The notes: a model not told the origin generated them from the letters alone. A stretch of 64,000 bases of DNA from Scatosoma sp045614565 (GCA_045614565.1 JAZLDG010000053.1:1-64000), one strand, 5' to 3'. Positions 23,299 through 31,128 are shown, counted from the stretch's first letter. Program-made: numbers and translations.

Positions 23299-25464
23299 TT
23301 AGAAGAATAACGACATTAAATTAAAACTCTTAAATACGGCTACGCAAACCAAGGATACCGTACTCATAATCTTAATCAAGATATCAAGCGAAGGACCTAC
23401 GGTATCTTTCAAAGGATCGCCGACGGTATCGCCAACGACTGCCGCATCGTGCGTAGGCGTACCTTTTCCCGTACCTTCTACACCGCCTGCTTCAATGTAT
23501 TTTTTCGCGTTATCCCACGCGCCGCCCGAGTTACCCGTAAAGATGGCGAGCATAATAGCCGAGAGCGTCGCACCGATTAACACGCCGCCGACGAAGTAAG
23601 CACCGAACAAGAACCCGCAAAGCACGGGGAACAAAATTGCTACGAGTGCGGGTAAAATCATTTCTTTAAGCGCACCTTGCGAAGAAATCGTGATACAAGT
23701 TTTATAATCGGGTCTACCCGTACCGTCAAGAATTCCGGGGATTTCAATAAATTGACGTCTAACTTCTTTTACCATATTTCTCGCCGCTTTTGCAACCGAG
23801 TTGATAAGCATACCGCTAAACAGATAGGGAAGAGCCGCGCCTACGAGTGCACCGACGAGTACGTAACCGTCTACGATATTCAAAAGCAGATTATCCATAA
23901 ACGAATACAAGTAACTGCTCATCATCGAAATCGTAGCGAGTGCCGCCGAGCCGATGGCAAAGCCTTTACCGATCGCCGCCGTCGTGTTGCCCACGCTGTC
24001 GAGTTTGTCGGTAATCGTTCTAACTTCTTTATCCAAACCGCTCATTTCCGCAATGCCGCCCGCGTTATCGCTAATCGGTCCGTAAGTATCTACGGAAACG
24101 GTGGTTGCTACGAAGCAAAGCATACCCATAGCACCGCAGCCAACGCCGTACATACCGCCGAGCGCGTAGCACGCGAACGTCGCGATGCCAAGGCATACGA
24201 CGGGGAGCATACAGGAAATCATACCCGTAGCCATACCTTGCGTAATCGTGAGCGCAGTACCTTCCTTGCTTGCGTTGGCGATGCCTTTGGTCGGTTTATA
24301 GTCGTAGCTCGTGTAATATTCGGAAATCATACCGATAATAACGCCCGATATAATACCGATACCCGCGCTAATCCAAGGGGTAAGATAGCCTACGTTCAAG
24401 CCTGCCGCTTTGATTTGTTCCGCGTCTTCTACTTGGAAGAGCAAGAATGTAAGTAAGAAGCCAAACCCGATGGCAAGACCTGCGGAGATCCAAGTGGCTA
24501 GGTTGAGTTCAAAGTGCGGGTTGTCCGAGAGCTTTCTCTTTACGAGCGGGAACGCGATACCCAATACACAGGAAATCAAACCGATACCTGCAAACAAAAA
24601 CGGGAACATAATCATTTTAGCGTATAGCGAAGAAGACGTGAACGCCGCGTTATGCGTGAAGAGCTCGATTGCCAAAATTGCGCAGGATATAATCGCGCCT
24701 ACGTAGCTTTCCAAAAGGTCCGCGCCCAAACCTGCTACGTCGCCTACGTTATCGCCAACGTTATCCGCAATCGTCGCGGGGTTTCTAGGGTCGTCTTCGG
24801 GAATGTGCGCTTCCGTTTTACCAACGAGATCCGCGCCCATATCCGCCGCTTTCGTGTAAATACCGCCGCCGACACGGTTGAACATTGCGATAATCGAACA
24901 ACCGAGCGCATATCCCGAAAGGATTAACGAAAGGTTGTACGTGCCACCCGTAACGGGGTTAGTTTTGACAGGTACGGTACCGAGTTCGGTTAAGGTGAGC
25001 ATACCCCCGCCTACGCCGAAAATAAAGTAAACGAGCAAAATTCCCAAAAGAGCAAAGCCTGCTACGCAAAGCCCCATAACCGAGCCGCCGCGGAAAGCTA
25101 CTTTCACCGTTTTACCCGTGTTACGGGTATTGTTTGCTTCGTTTGCCACGCGTACGTTCGCATACGTTGCGATTTTCATACCGATAAAGCCAGCCGCCGC
25201 GCTCATACTTGCGCCGATTACGAAGGAAACGCCCGTTTCCCACGCAATTACCAAGCCAAGCAGTACGGCGATAACGCTACCGATAATGGCTACGATTTTG
25301 TATTCGTAACGAATGAACGCATTTGCGCCTTCTCGTATAGCTGCCGCTATTTCTTGCATGCGTTCGGAGCCTTCTTTCAACTTTCTTACAAGGTAGAAGT
25401 TGAGAACTGCAAACGATAACGCAAGAATTACCGCAAACAATACGATTAACATTAAGATATCCAT
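23299..25464 (-). CDS. hppA: Membrane-bound ion-pumping pyrophosphatase
   Basis: A 721-residue membrane pyrophosphatase with about 16 helices. The substrate-binding loop GADLVGKTEAHIPEDDPRNP with following ATIADNVGDNVGDVAG is intact, as are DTYGPISDNAGGIAEMSGL and GGAWDNAKKYIE. GNTTAAIGKGF carries alanine where K+-independent enzymes have lysine, so the enzyme should need K+. Such enzymes in Clostridia usually pump Na+, or Na+ and H+, while hydrolysing pyrophosphate; which ion is inference. It stands alone as a monocistron with its own promoter and terminator. RBS AAGGAG precedes the start. Confidence 0.96.
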   Translation of the reverse strand: MDILMLIVLFAVILALSFAVLNFYLVRKLKEGSERMQEIAAAIREGANAFIRYEYKIVAIIGSVIAVLLGLVIAWETGVSFVIGASMSAAAGFIGMKIATYANVRVANEANNTRNTGKTVKVAFRGGSVMGLCVAGFALLGILLVYFIFGVGGGMLTLTELGTVPVKTNPVTGGTYNLSLILSGYALGCSIIAMFNRVGGGIYTKAADMGADLVGKTEAHIPEDDPRNPATIADNVGDNVGDVAGLGADLLESYVGAIISCAILAIELFTHNAAFTSSSLYAKMIMFPFLFAGIGLISCVLGIAFPLVKRKLSDNPHFELNLATWISAGLAIGFGFLLTFLLFQVEDAEQIKAAGLNVGYLTPWISAGIGIISGVIIGMISEYYTSYDYKPTKGIANASKEGTALTITQGMATGMISCMLPVVCLGIATFACYALGGMYGVGCGAMGMLCFVATTVSVDTYGPISDNAGGIAEMSGLDKEVRTITDKLDSVGNTTAAIGKGFAIGSAALATISMMSSYLYSFMDNLLLNIVDGYVLVGALVGAALPYLFSGMLINSVAKAARNMVKEVRRQFIEIPGILDGTGRPDYKTCITISSQGALKEMILPALVAILFPVLCGFLFGAYFVGGVLIGATLSAIMLAIFTGNSGGAWDNAKKYIEAGGVEGTGKGTPTHDAAVVGDTVGDPLKDTVGPSLDILIKIMSTVSLVCVAVFKSFNLMSLFF

Positions 25465-25502
25465 TGTTTTGCTCCTTGCAATAAAAAATACAAATTATAT
25501 AC

Positions 25503-25531
25503 ATCATATCATAATATGCGCGGAAAGTCAA
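25503..25531 (-). promoter_or_regulatory. Promoter of hppA
   Basis: On the minus strand TTGACT (25526-25531), 17-bp spacer, TATGAT (25503-25508). Confidence 0.75.
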
Positions 25532-25585
25532 ATGATAAATGAAATATTATAGGAAGACGTGTGCAATAAAAATCCGTTAATTTTC

Positions 25586-25614
25586 TTGACAATGTTTCGC
25601 GGGTGTGCTATAAT
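25586..25614 (+). promoter_or_regulatory. Promoter of the 114-residue membrane protein gene
   Basis: A perfect consensus promoter: TTGACA (25586-25591), 17-bp spacer, TATAAT (25609-25614). Confidence 0.85.
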
Positions 25615-25658
25615 AAATACAATAACATACGAAACTTGCGTTTCGGAAGGAGAAAATT

Positions 25659-26003
25659 ATGGGTTATAAGGTGTGCACGGACGAGTTTATCGAATGGATG
25701 GGCGGCGAAGGCAGCGAAACGGCGACCGAAGAAATGGTCGAAGCGTTGGAAAAGGTGACGAGAAAATCGTTTTGGAAATGGTTTCTCATTAGCTTAATCC
25801 CCGGTATTAGTATTATCACGATGGGATTTGCAATTTTCTGCTACAATAACCTTTCCTACATTAAGACGAGAGGCCGCAGCCAAGGTAACGTATTAGTGCG
25901 TTGGATAATGTTGCTTTGGGGCTTTATCATTATTCCTATTCTCGAAGTAAAGCTTTGTACGAAGTGGTCGGGATTTGCGAATAAAATTTTAGGCTGGTCG
26001 TAA
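25659..26003 (+). CDS. Small two-helix membrane protein, unknown
   Basis: A 114-residue protein of unrecognised family. A soluble acidic N-terminus (about 1-35; EGSETATEEMVEALEKV) is followed by two hydrophobic segments, about 40-62 (FLISLIPGISIITMGFAIF) and 80-98 (WIMLLWGFIIIPILEVKL), with a short basic loop KTRGRSQGN between them. It has a perfect consensus promoter, RBS GGAAGGAG and its own strong terminator, so it is a well-expressed monocistron. No functional clue comes from the neighbours, a pyrophosphatase on the other strand and an aminotransferase downstream. Confidence 0.75.
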   Translation: MGYKVCTDEFIEWMGGEGSETATEEMVEALEKVTRKSFWKWFLISLIPGISIITMGFAIFCYNNLSYIKTRGRSQGNVLVRWIMLLWGFIIIPILEVKLCTKWSGFANKILGWS

Positions 26004-26011
26004 AAAAATAT

Positions 26012-26040
26012 AAGGTGGGCAACGCCCACCTTTTTATTTT
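26012..26040 (+). terminator. Terminator of the small membrane protein gene
   Basis: AAGGTGGGC / GCCCACCTT with a 3-base loop and a following T run. Confidence 0.88.
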
Positions 26041-26041
26041 C

Positions 26042-26070
26042 TTGACAAAAAGCCGAGAAGGTGCTATACT
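26042..26070 (+). promoter_or_regulatory. Strong promoter with no gene in the next 310 bases
   Basis: TTGACA (26042-26047), 17-bp spacer, TATACT (26065-26070). The next start codon is at 26382. Confidence 0.75.
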
Positions 26071-26326
26071 ATAAAGCAATAAAGCGAACTTGTCTCAAAA
26101 GTGTCTTTTCGGCTCTTTTATGCTCGTCGTCATTATAATACGGCAAGTATTATTGCTTCCTTCTCGCAAAAAATAGCTCGAAAATACGCGTTTTAAGATG
26201 CGAAGCAATTTTCAGTCGCCGAATTTTAGCGATAGACAAGGCGAAAGCCGCAGAGCAACCAAACGGTTTATCAAGGCTTTCAACGCAGTATGGCGCAAAA
26301 TTCGGCACTCAAAATCAGGTTCGGTT
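26071..26326 (+). ncRNA. Long structured leader or small RNA candidate
   Basis: Transcribed from the promoter at 26042 but without a convincing frame. It contains a closed stem-loop domain at 26218-26306: GCCGAATTTTAGCG pairs with CGCAAAATTCGGC (one bulge), enclosing a GGC-GAAA-GCC hairpin and other self-complementary parts. It could be the 5' leader of the aminotransferase gene, a small RNA or a remnant repeat element. No known riboswitch class was recognised. Confidence 0.4.
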
Positions 26327-26356
26327 TATTCCTTTATAGTATACTATAAAAAGAAT
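26327..26356. promoter_or_regulatory. TATAGTATAC palindrome before the aminotransferase gene
   Basis: TTTATAGTATACTATAAA is a perfect 18-bp palindrome within an imperfect 29-bp one. Its left 18 bases (26327-26344) occur identically at 51240-51257 before sigG. It may be an operator or a -10 region. Confidence 0.5.
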
Positions 26357-26381
26357 AAATCGCTCGTTAGGAGTAAGAAAT

Positions 26382-27572
26382 ATGATAAACGAAAAAATGT
26401 ACGGCTTGGGCAGTAAGCGTTCGAGCATACGCGAAATTTTTGAATATGCAAAAGTCCGCGCGGCGGAGATCGGCGCGGAAAACGTGTTCGATTTTTCTAT
26501 CGGTAATCCGTCCGTTCCCGCACCCGAAGCGGTGAATGAAACCATTAAAAAGCTCGTGGAAGAAACGCCGTCCGTGGCGTTGCACGGGTATACGTCCGCG
26601 CAGGGCGGAAAAGACGTGCGGGATAGTATCGCCGCGAACTACAAAAAACGCTTTGGCGTGGAGCTGTCGGGCGACGATTTTTATATGACCTGCGGTGCGG
26701 CGGCGTCTTTGACGATTACGCTCAACGCCTTATACGAAGCGGAGGACGAAGTGATCGTTTTCGCGCCCTATTTTGCCGAATACCGCGTGTTCGTCGAAGG
26801 GGCGGGAATGAAACTCGTCGTGCTCCGTTCGGACGAAAAAACGATGCTTCCCGATTTTGAAACGCTAAAAAAAGCGATTACGCCGCATACGAAAGCCGTT
26901 TTGATCAATTCCCCGAATAACCCGTCGGGAGCGGTGTACGGCGAAGAAACGTTGCAAACGTTGTGCGGGATTTTGCGTGAGAAATCGCTTGAATACGGTA
27001 AGCCGATTTTCTTGATTTCCGACGAGCCCTATCGCGAGCTTGTATACGATAAAAAAACGGTGGTCGTTTCGCCGATGCGTTACTACGACGAGAGTATCGT
27101 TTGCTATTCCTATTCTAAATCGTTGTCGCTGCCAGGGGAGCGGATCGGGTATATTGCGGTCAATCCCAAAATGCAAAACGCAAAAGCCGTGTACGCGGCG
27201 GTTTGCGGCGCGGGAAGAGCGCTCGGGTTCGTTTGCGCGCCCGCGCTGTTCCAAAGAGTGGCGGCGGCGTGTGACGGTATGACGGCGGATTTGAGCGTTT
27301 ACAAGAAAAACCGTGACCTTTTGTATAACGCTTTGACGGAATACGGGTTTACTTGTATTTATCCTGACGGGGCGTTTTATCTGTTTATGAAAGCGGCGGA
27401 AAAGGACGCGAAAGCCTTTTGCGAGCGAGCGAAAAAGCACGAGCTTTTGTTTGTCGCAGGCGACGATTTCGGGTTTGAAGGTTGGGTGCGTATCGCCTAT
27501 TGCGTACAAACGGAAAAAATCGAGCGGGCGTTGCCGATTTTCAAAAAACTCGCCCAAGAATACGGACTTTAA
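26382..27572 (+). CDS. PLP-dependent aminotransferase, class I/II
   Basis: A 396-residue fold-type I aminotransferase. Recognisable parts are the substrate loop FSIGNPSVPAPEAV, the INSPNNPSGAVYG motif, the SDEPYRELVYD segment binding the pyridine ring, and SYSKSLSLPGERIGY with the Schiff-base lysine. A late arginine in GWVRIAY should bind the substrate carboxylate. It belongs to the aspartate/aromatic/alanine aminotransferase group; the precise amino acid cannot be told. RBS TAGGAG lies 9 bases before the ATG. It is a monocistron ending in a terminator, with an unusually long upstream region. Confidence 0.9.
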   Translation: MINEKMYGLGSKRSSIREIFEYAKVRAAEIGAENVFDFSIGNPSVPAPEAVNETIKKLVEETPSVALHGYTSAQGGKDVRDSIAANYKKRFGVELSGDDFYMTCGAAASLTITLNALYEAEDEVIVFAPYFAEYRVFVEGAGMKLVVLRSDEKTMLPDFETLKKAITPHTKAVLINSPNNPSGAVYGEETLQTLCGILREKSLEYGKPIFLISDEPYRELVYDKKTVVVSPMRYYDESIVCYSYSKSLSLPGERIGYIAVNPKMQNAKAVYAAVCGAGRALGFVCAPALFQRVAAACDGMTADLSVYKKNRDLLYNALTEYGFTCIYPDGAFYLFMKAAEKDAKAFCERAKKHELLFVAGDDFGFEGWVRIAYCVQTEKIERALPIFKKLAQEYGL

Positions 27573-27580
27573 CAAAAAAA

Positions 27581-27614
27581 GGCTGCAAAGCTTTGAACTT
27601 TGCAGTCTTTTTTA
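27581..27614. terminator. Convergent terminator, aminotransferase / XRE gene
   Basis: CTGCAAAG / CTTTGCAG stem with a T run on the plus strand; it ends at the stop of the convergent regulator gene. Confidence 0.75.
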
Positions 27615-27821
27615 TTAGTAATCGCTTCTGCCCAGAAGATAATCGACGGAAACGTCGAAGAAATCGGCGATTTTCACAAGGTTTGGCGCGGTCGGCTCGC
27701 TACGGTCCGTTTCCCAATAGCATATCACCGCGTCGCTAACCTCCAAAAATTTGGCAAGCGTTGCTTGACTGATATTTTTCTCTTTTCTTAAATCCAACAG
27801 CCTTTCCGCAAATATCTTCAT
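27615..27821 (-). CDS. Small XRE-family transcriptional regulator
   Basis: A 68-residue protein consisting solely of a Cro/C1-type HTH: LRKEKNISQATLAKFLEVSD followed by AVICYWETDRSEPTAPNLVK and the C-terminal DYLLGRSDY. It is the stand-alone regulator type common in Firmicutes. It is transcribed away from a 49-codon gene, and the shared intergenic region holds a palindrome (27842-27868) over the opposite promoter's -35. It is therefore likely to control its neighbour and possibly itself. Confidence 0.88.
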   Translation of the reverse strand: MKIFAERLLDLRKEKNISQATLAKFLEVSDAVICYWETDRSEPTAPNLVKIADFFDVSVDYLLGRSDY

Positions 27822-27841
27822 AAATATATTATACTAAATTC

Positions 27842-27868
27842 ATTTAGCGAAAATACTTGACGCTAAAT
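27842..27868. promoter_or_regulatory. Operator palindrome between XRE and the 49-codon gene
   Basis: ATTTAGCG (27842-27849) and CGCTAAAT (27861-27868) form perfect 8-bp arms with an 11-bp spacer. The right arm overlaps the -35 box (27857-27862) of the rightward promoter, as expected for repression by the HTH protein. Confidence 0.55.
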
Positions 27869-27885
27869 ATATTGAATGATATAAT
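27857..27885 (+). promoter_or_regulatory. Promoter of the 49-codon gene
   Basis: TTGACG (27857-27862), 17-bp spacer, TATAAT (27880-27885). Confidence 0.75.
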
Positions 27886-27903
27886 ATATTATGAGGTGAT
27901 ACA

Positions 27904-28053
27904 ATGGATAAAAACGAGAAATTGTTGCGGCAATTGGAGAAGGAAAAGGCAGAGGACTGGGAAGAGATTAAAAAGAGATTGGGTATTACGACGATTTCCG
28001 AAAATAGTAATAAAAAACAAAAAAATTTCAAAAAATTAAGCAAAAAAGATTGA
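27904..28053 (+). CDS. 49-residue charged small protein
   Basis: A short frame with RBS GAGGTG at 27892-27897 and a near-consensus promoter. It encodes 49 residues, highly charged and predicted helical: MDKNEKLLRQLEKEKAEDWE at the N-terminus, a lysine-rich C-terminus ending LSKKD. No family is recognised. Its stop codon lies inside the -35 box of the rpmG promoter. The divergent XRE gene and shared palindrome suggest it is the regulator's target, possibly a small antitoxin-like or anti-regulator protein; that is conjecture. Confidence 0.6.
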   Translation: MDKNEKLLRQLEKEKAEDWEEIKKRLGITTISENSNKKQKNFKKLSKKD

Positions 28054-28078
28054 CAAGCCCTTCAAAGTATGGTAAACT
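28050..28078 (+). promoter_or_regulatory. Promoter of rpmG-secE-nusG
   Basis: TTGACA (28050-28055), 17-bp spacer, TAAACT (28073-28078). The -35 overlaps the stop codon of the preceding small gene. Confidence 0.75.
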
Positions 28079-28128
28079 CTATATACGCGCCTGACGAAGG
28101 GTGTAATTTTTTTGTATGGAGTTTTACT

Positions 28129-28293
28129 ATGGCAACCAAAACGGCAAGAGCCAAAATCACGTTTGAATGTACCGAATGCAAGCATAGAAACTATGACAGT
28201 ATTAAGAACAAGAAGAACGATCCTGACAGACTCGTTATGAGCAAATACTGCCCTTTCTGCAAGAAGCACACGGAGCATAAAGAATCCAAATAA
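28129..28293 (+). CDS. rpmG: Ribosomal protein bL33
   Basis: A 54-residue large-subunit protein L33 of the zinc-binding form: ITFECTECKHRNYDSIKNKK and the second cysteine pair KYCPFCKKHTEH give a CxxC...CxxC zinc ribbon. The start at 28129 is chosen because GGAG lies 7 bases upstream and the protein then begins MATKTARAK like its homologues; an upstream in-frame ATG at 28069 overlaps the promoter. It heads the conserved rpmG-secE-nusG-rplK-rplA order of Firmicutes. Confidence 0.95.
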   Translation: MATKTARAKITFECTECKHRNYDSIKNKKNDPDRLVMSKYCPFCKKHTEHKESK

Positions 28294-28337
28294 TCTATAA
28301 AGACGCGCGCGTATAGCGGGCGTTTAAGGGGTACTCG

Positions 28338-28559
28338 ATGGCAAACGCAACAAAGACAAAGAACAAGAAACCGAATTGGTTTCGCCGTGTAGGCGCAAAA
28401 TTCAAGGAAACCTTTTCCGAATTGAAAAGGGTTACTTGGCCCAGCTTTTTAACCGTCTTGAAAACGACGGGCGTCGTGCTGGTGATCGTTTTTGCGTTTC
28501 TTGCGGTCGTAACGGGCGTGGACGCAATCCTTGGCGCGTTACTTGGTTTAATTTCGTAA
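28338..28559 (+). CDS. secE: Preprotein translocase subunit SecE
   Basis: A 73-residue single-spanning SecE. The basic N-terminus (TKTKNKKPNWFRRVGAKFKE) is followed by the conserved amphipathic segment FSELKRVTWPSF and one transmembrane helix TGVVLVIVFAFLAVVTGV. It clamps the SecY channel. It lies 44 bases after rpmG and 16 before nusG, as usual. Confidence 0.95.
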   Translation: MANATKTKNKKPNWFRRVGAKFKETFSELKRVTWPSFLTVLKTTGVVLVIVFAFLAVVTGVDAILGALLGLIS

Positions 28560-28575
28560 TCGGAGGACGAGCATT

Positions 28576-29133
28576 ATGCCGATGAACGAAGAACCCAAGT
28601 GGTACATTCTTCATACCTATTCGGGTTATGAAGCAATGGTTAAAGATAGCTTGGAAAAATTGATTGAAAACAACAATCTCGGCGATTATATCGTCGACTT
28701 GAAAATCCCGATGGAGCAGGTCATTGAAGAAAAGAACGGCAAACGCAAAGTCGTAGAAAGAAAGCTTCTTCCTTGTTACGTCTTTATCAAGATGATCTAC
28801 ACCAATCAAATTTGGTATTACGTCACGAGTACGCGCGGCGTAACGGGTTTTTGCGGTCCGCAAGGCAGACCTATTCCTATGAAGGAAGAAGAAATCCGTA
28901 AGATGCGTTTGGAAGAATTCGTTTCCAACGAAACCTTTGCAATCGGCGACACCGTATCGGTGGAAGACGGTCCGTTAAAGGGTTTCTTGGGTACGATCAA
29001 AGAACTCAACGCGCAAGCGCAAAAAGCGAAAATTTCGACGAGTATGTTCGGTAGAGCTACGGACGTCGAAGTGGAGTATATCCAAATTAAGAAGGTGGAC
29101 GCAGCTTTGCCCGAAACGACGGACGAAGAATAA
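28576..29133 (+). CDS. nusG: Transcription factor NusG
   Basis: A 185-residue protein with an NGN domain (WYILHTYSGYEAMVKDSLEK to TRGVTGFCGPQGRPIPMKEE) and a C-terminal KOW domain with GDTVSVEDGPLKGFLGTIKE. It binds RNA polymerase to modulate pausing and termination and couples it to ribosomes. RBS GGAGGA precedes the start. A terminator-like hairpin lies between it and rplK. Confidence 0.97.
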   Translation: MPMNEEPKWYILHTYSGYEAMVKDSLEKLIENNNLGDYIVDLKIPMEQVIEEKNGKRKVVERKLLPCYVFIKMIYTNQIWYYVTSTRGVTGFCGPQGRPIPMKEEEIRKMRLEEFVSNETFAIGDTVSVEDGPLKGFLGTIKELNAQAQKAKISTSMFGRATDVEVEYIQIKKVDAALPETTDEE

Positions 29134-29140
29134 GCCACCC

Positions 29141-29161
29141 CGCCGCGAAAAGCGGCGTTTT
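29141..29161 (+). terminator. Hairpin between nusG and rplK
   Basis: CGCCGC-GAAAA-GCGGCG followed by TTTT. The rplK leader after it (29174-29217) contains GTGG...CCAC outer and GACGTC...GGCGTC inner pairings that may form a ribosomal protein control site. Confidence 0.65.
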
Positions 29162-29234
29162 AACCGTTAAAAAGTGGGAGAGACGTCAAATCTTTCAGGG
29201 CGTCTTGTCAAAACCACAATAGGAGAAAATATTT

Positions 29235-29660
29235 ATGGCTAAGAAAATCACAGCAGTCGTAAAATTGCAACTTCCCGCTGGTAAAGCTACCCCGGCCCCT
29301 CCCGTAGGTTCTACGCTTGGTCCGTTCGGTATCAACCTTCCCGGTTTTACCAAGGAATTCAACGCAAAAACGGCAGACAAACCCGGTCTCATCATTCCCG
29401 TGGTTGTAACGATCTACCAAGACCGTTCCTTCACGTTTATTTTGAAGACGCCCCCCGCTCCCGTGCTTATCAAGAAAGCTCTTGGTATTGAAACGGCAAG
29501 CGCGAAACCTAACTCCGTGAAAGTCGGTAAGCTTACGAAAGCGCAAGTTGAAGAAATTGCGAAAACGAAGATGCCCGATTTGAACTGCACGAGCTTGGAA
29601 AGCGCAATGAGTATGGTTGCAGGTACCGCTCGTAGTATGGGCGTAACCGTCGAAGAATAA
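29235..29660 (+). CDS. rplK: Ribosomal protein uL11
   Basis: A 141-residue L11: KITAVVKLQLPAGKATPAPP and VGSTLGPFGINLPGFTKEFN are the signature N-terminal parts, with the C-terminal rRNA-binding domain ending SMGVTVEE. Part of the GTPase-associated centre, and required for RelA activation in stringent response. It is followed after 17 bases by rplA. Confidence 0.97.
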   Translation: MAKKITAVVKLQLPAGKATPAPPVGSTLGPFGINLPGFTKEFNAKTADKPGLIIPVVVTIYQDRSFTFILKTPPAPVLIKKALGIETASAKPNSVKVGKLTKAQVEEIAKTKMPDLNCTSLESAMSMVAGTARSMGVTVEE

Positions 29661-29677
29661 TAAAGGAGGCGGTAAAG

Positions 29678-30364
29678 ATGAAACACGGTAAAAAATATCA
29701 AGACAGCGTAAAAGCATTTGATTTAACGAAGCAATACGAAGCAGGCGAAGCGGTTTCCGTTTTGTTGGAAACGGCGAAAGCAAAGTTTGACGAAACGGTG
29801 GAAATGCACGTTCGTTTGGGCGTAGATCCCCGTCAAGCAGACCAACAAGTTCGTGGCGTACTCGTTCTTCCTAACGGTACGGGTAAAACCAAGAGAGTTT
29901 TGGTTATCGCGAAAGGTGCGAAAGCGGACGCAGCTGCGGCAGCAGGCGCGGATTTCGTGGGTGCAGAAGAAATGATCGCAAAGATCCAAAACGAAAACTG
30001 GTTTGATTTCGACGTAATCATCACCACGCCCGATATGATGGGTATGGTTGGTCGTATCGGTCGTGTGCTCGGTCCCAAGGGCTTGATGCCTAACCCCAAG
30101 AGCGGTACGGTTACGATGGATGTTGAAAAGGCAATCAAAGAAGTTAAAGCAGGTAAAGTTGAATATAGACTTGACAAAACGGCTATCATTCACTGCCCGA
30201 TCGGTAAAAAGAGCTTCGGTAAAGAAAAGCTCGTTGAGAACTTCACCGCGCTTATGGACGCAATCGTAAAAGCGAAACCCGCTGCTGCGAAAGGTCAATA
30301 TATTAAGAGCGTAACGCTTGCATCTACCATGGGTCCCGGCGTTAAAGTTCTTCCCAAGCTTTAA
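29678..30364 (+). CDS. rplA: Ribosomal protein uL1
   Basis: A 228-residue L1 of the ribosomal stalk. Signature segments are MHVRLGVDPRQADQQVRGVL, IITTPDMMGMVGRIGRVLGP, and KGLMPNPKSGTV. In many bacteria it represses the rplKA mRNA. Preceded by RBS AAAGGAGG. Confidence 0.97.
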   Translation: MKHGKKYQDSVKAFDLTKQYEAGEAVSVLLETAKAKFDETVEMHVRLGVDPRQADQQVRGVLVLPNGTGKTKRVLVIAKGAKADAAAAAGADFVGAEEMIAKIQNENWFDFDVIITTPDMMGMVGRIGRVLGPKGLMPNPKSGTVTMDVEKAIKEVKAGKVEYRLDKTAIIHCPIGKKSFGKEKLVENFTALMDAIVKAKPAAAKGQYIKSVTLASTMGPGVKVLPKL

Positions 30365-30430
30365 TAGTAAGGTTCTTTTACAACGTATTGTAAAAAAATA
30401 AAAATTTTCGTCAAAGGCGGTTAAAAACAG

Positions 30431-30459
30431 TTGACTGCCTTTGACGGAGATGATATAAT
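30431..30459 (+). promoter_or_regulatory. Promoter of rplJ-rplL
   Basis: TTGACT (30431-30436), 17-bp spacer, TATAAT (30454-30459). The -35 lies in the loop of a perfect 10-bp inverted repeat (30409-30418 / 30437-30446). Confidence 0.8.
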
Positions 30460-30620
30460 AAGACAGTAAAAAATAATATCGCCGTAGAAAACGAGTACGT
30501 AACAGTTTGATGGGAAACCGCTCGTCGAGGTTTGAGGAAATACTTTTGTGAAGTTTAGGGTCCTTATGCCGTGCGGCGTAGGGAATTTTTTTATCGTCAG
30601 GCGGAAACGCTTAAAGGAGG
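30460..30620 (+). ncRNA. L10 leader with attenuator
   Basis: A ~160-base untranslated leader before rplJ, in the position and size of the Firmicute ribosomal protein L10 leader. It ends in an intrinsic terminator at 30561-30592 (TCCTTATGCC / GGCGTAGGGA stem with two G-U pairs, then seven T). In known examples excess L10(L12)4 binds the leader and favours termination. I identify it from position, length and the terminator, not from a covariance search. Confidence 0.65.
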
Positions 30621-30627
30621 TAAAACA

Positions 30628-31128
30628 ATGGCAAACGTAGAAGCAAAAAAACAAATCGTAGAGGAAATCAAAGCGAAAATTCAAGAGAGCAAATCGATCG
30701 TTCTTGCGGATTATAACAAGCTCACGGTACTCGAAGTTACCGCACTCCGTAGAAAGTTTAAGGAAGCGAACTGTGAATACAAGGTTTACAAGAACACGTT
30801 GGTAAGAAAGGCGTTCAACGAACTTGGTATCACCGATTTCGACAACGACTTAAACGGTACGACGGCGACGGTATTCTGCGCAGACGAAACGAGCGGCGCG
30901 GCGGTTTTCGCAAAAGAAACCAAGGCAAACCCTGCGCTTGTGGAAAAAATCGTTCCCAAGTGCGCGTACGTTGAGAATAAATATCTCGACAAAGCGGGCG
31001 TTAAAGCGTTGTCGGCTATTCCTTCCAAGGAAACGCTCATCGCGAAGATGCTCGGCTGCTTCCAGTCCTCGCTGTCCAAATTCGTCGGCGTTCTGGATCA
31101 GATTGCGAAAGCAAAAGAAGGCAACTAA
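30628..31128 (+). CDS. rplJ: Ribosomal protein uL10
   Basis: A 166-residue L10, starting MANVEAKKQIVEEIKAKIQE at 30628 behind AAAGGAGG. The SIVLADYNKLTVLEVTALRR, CEYKVYKNTLVRKAF and SKFVGVLDQIAKAKE segments are typical. It anchors the L7/L12 dimers. It is controlled by the preceding attenuator. Confidence 0.96.
   Translation: MANVEAKKQIVEEIKAKIQESKSIVLADYNKLTVLEVTALRRKFKEANCEYKVYKNTLVRKAFNELGITDFDNDLNGTTATVFCADETSGAAVFAKETKANPALVEKIVPKCAYVENKYLDKAGVKALSAIPSKETLIAKMLGCFQSSLSKFVGVLDQIAKAKEGN

Noticed and set aside
26198..26416. A 72-codon frame within the non-coding stretch before the aminotransferase
   Set aside because: No ribosome binding site, overlaps the next gene's start and the palindrome, and the sequence is better explained by RNA structure.
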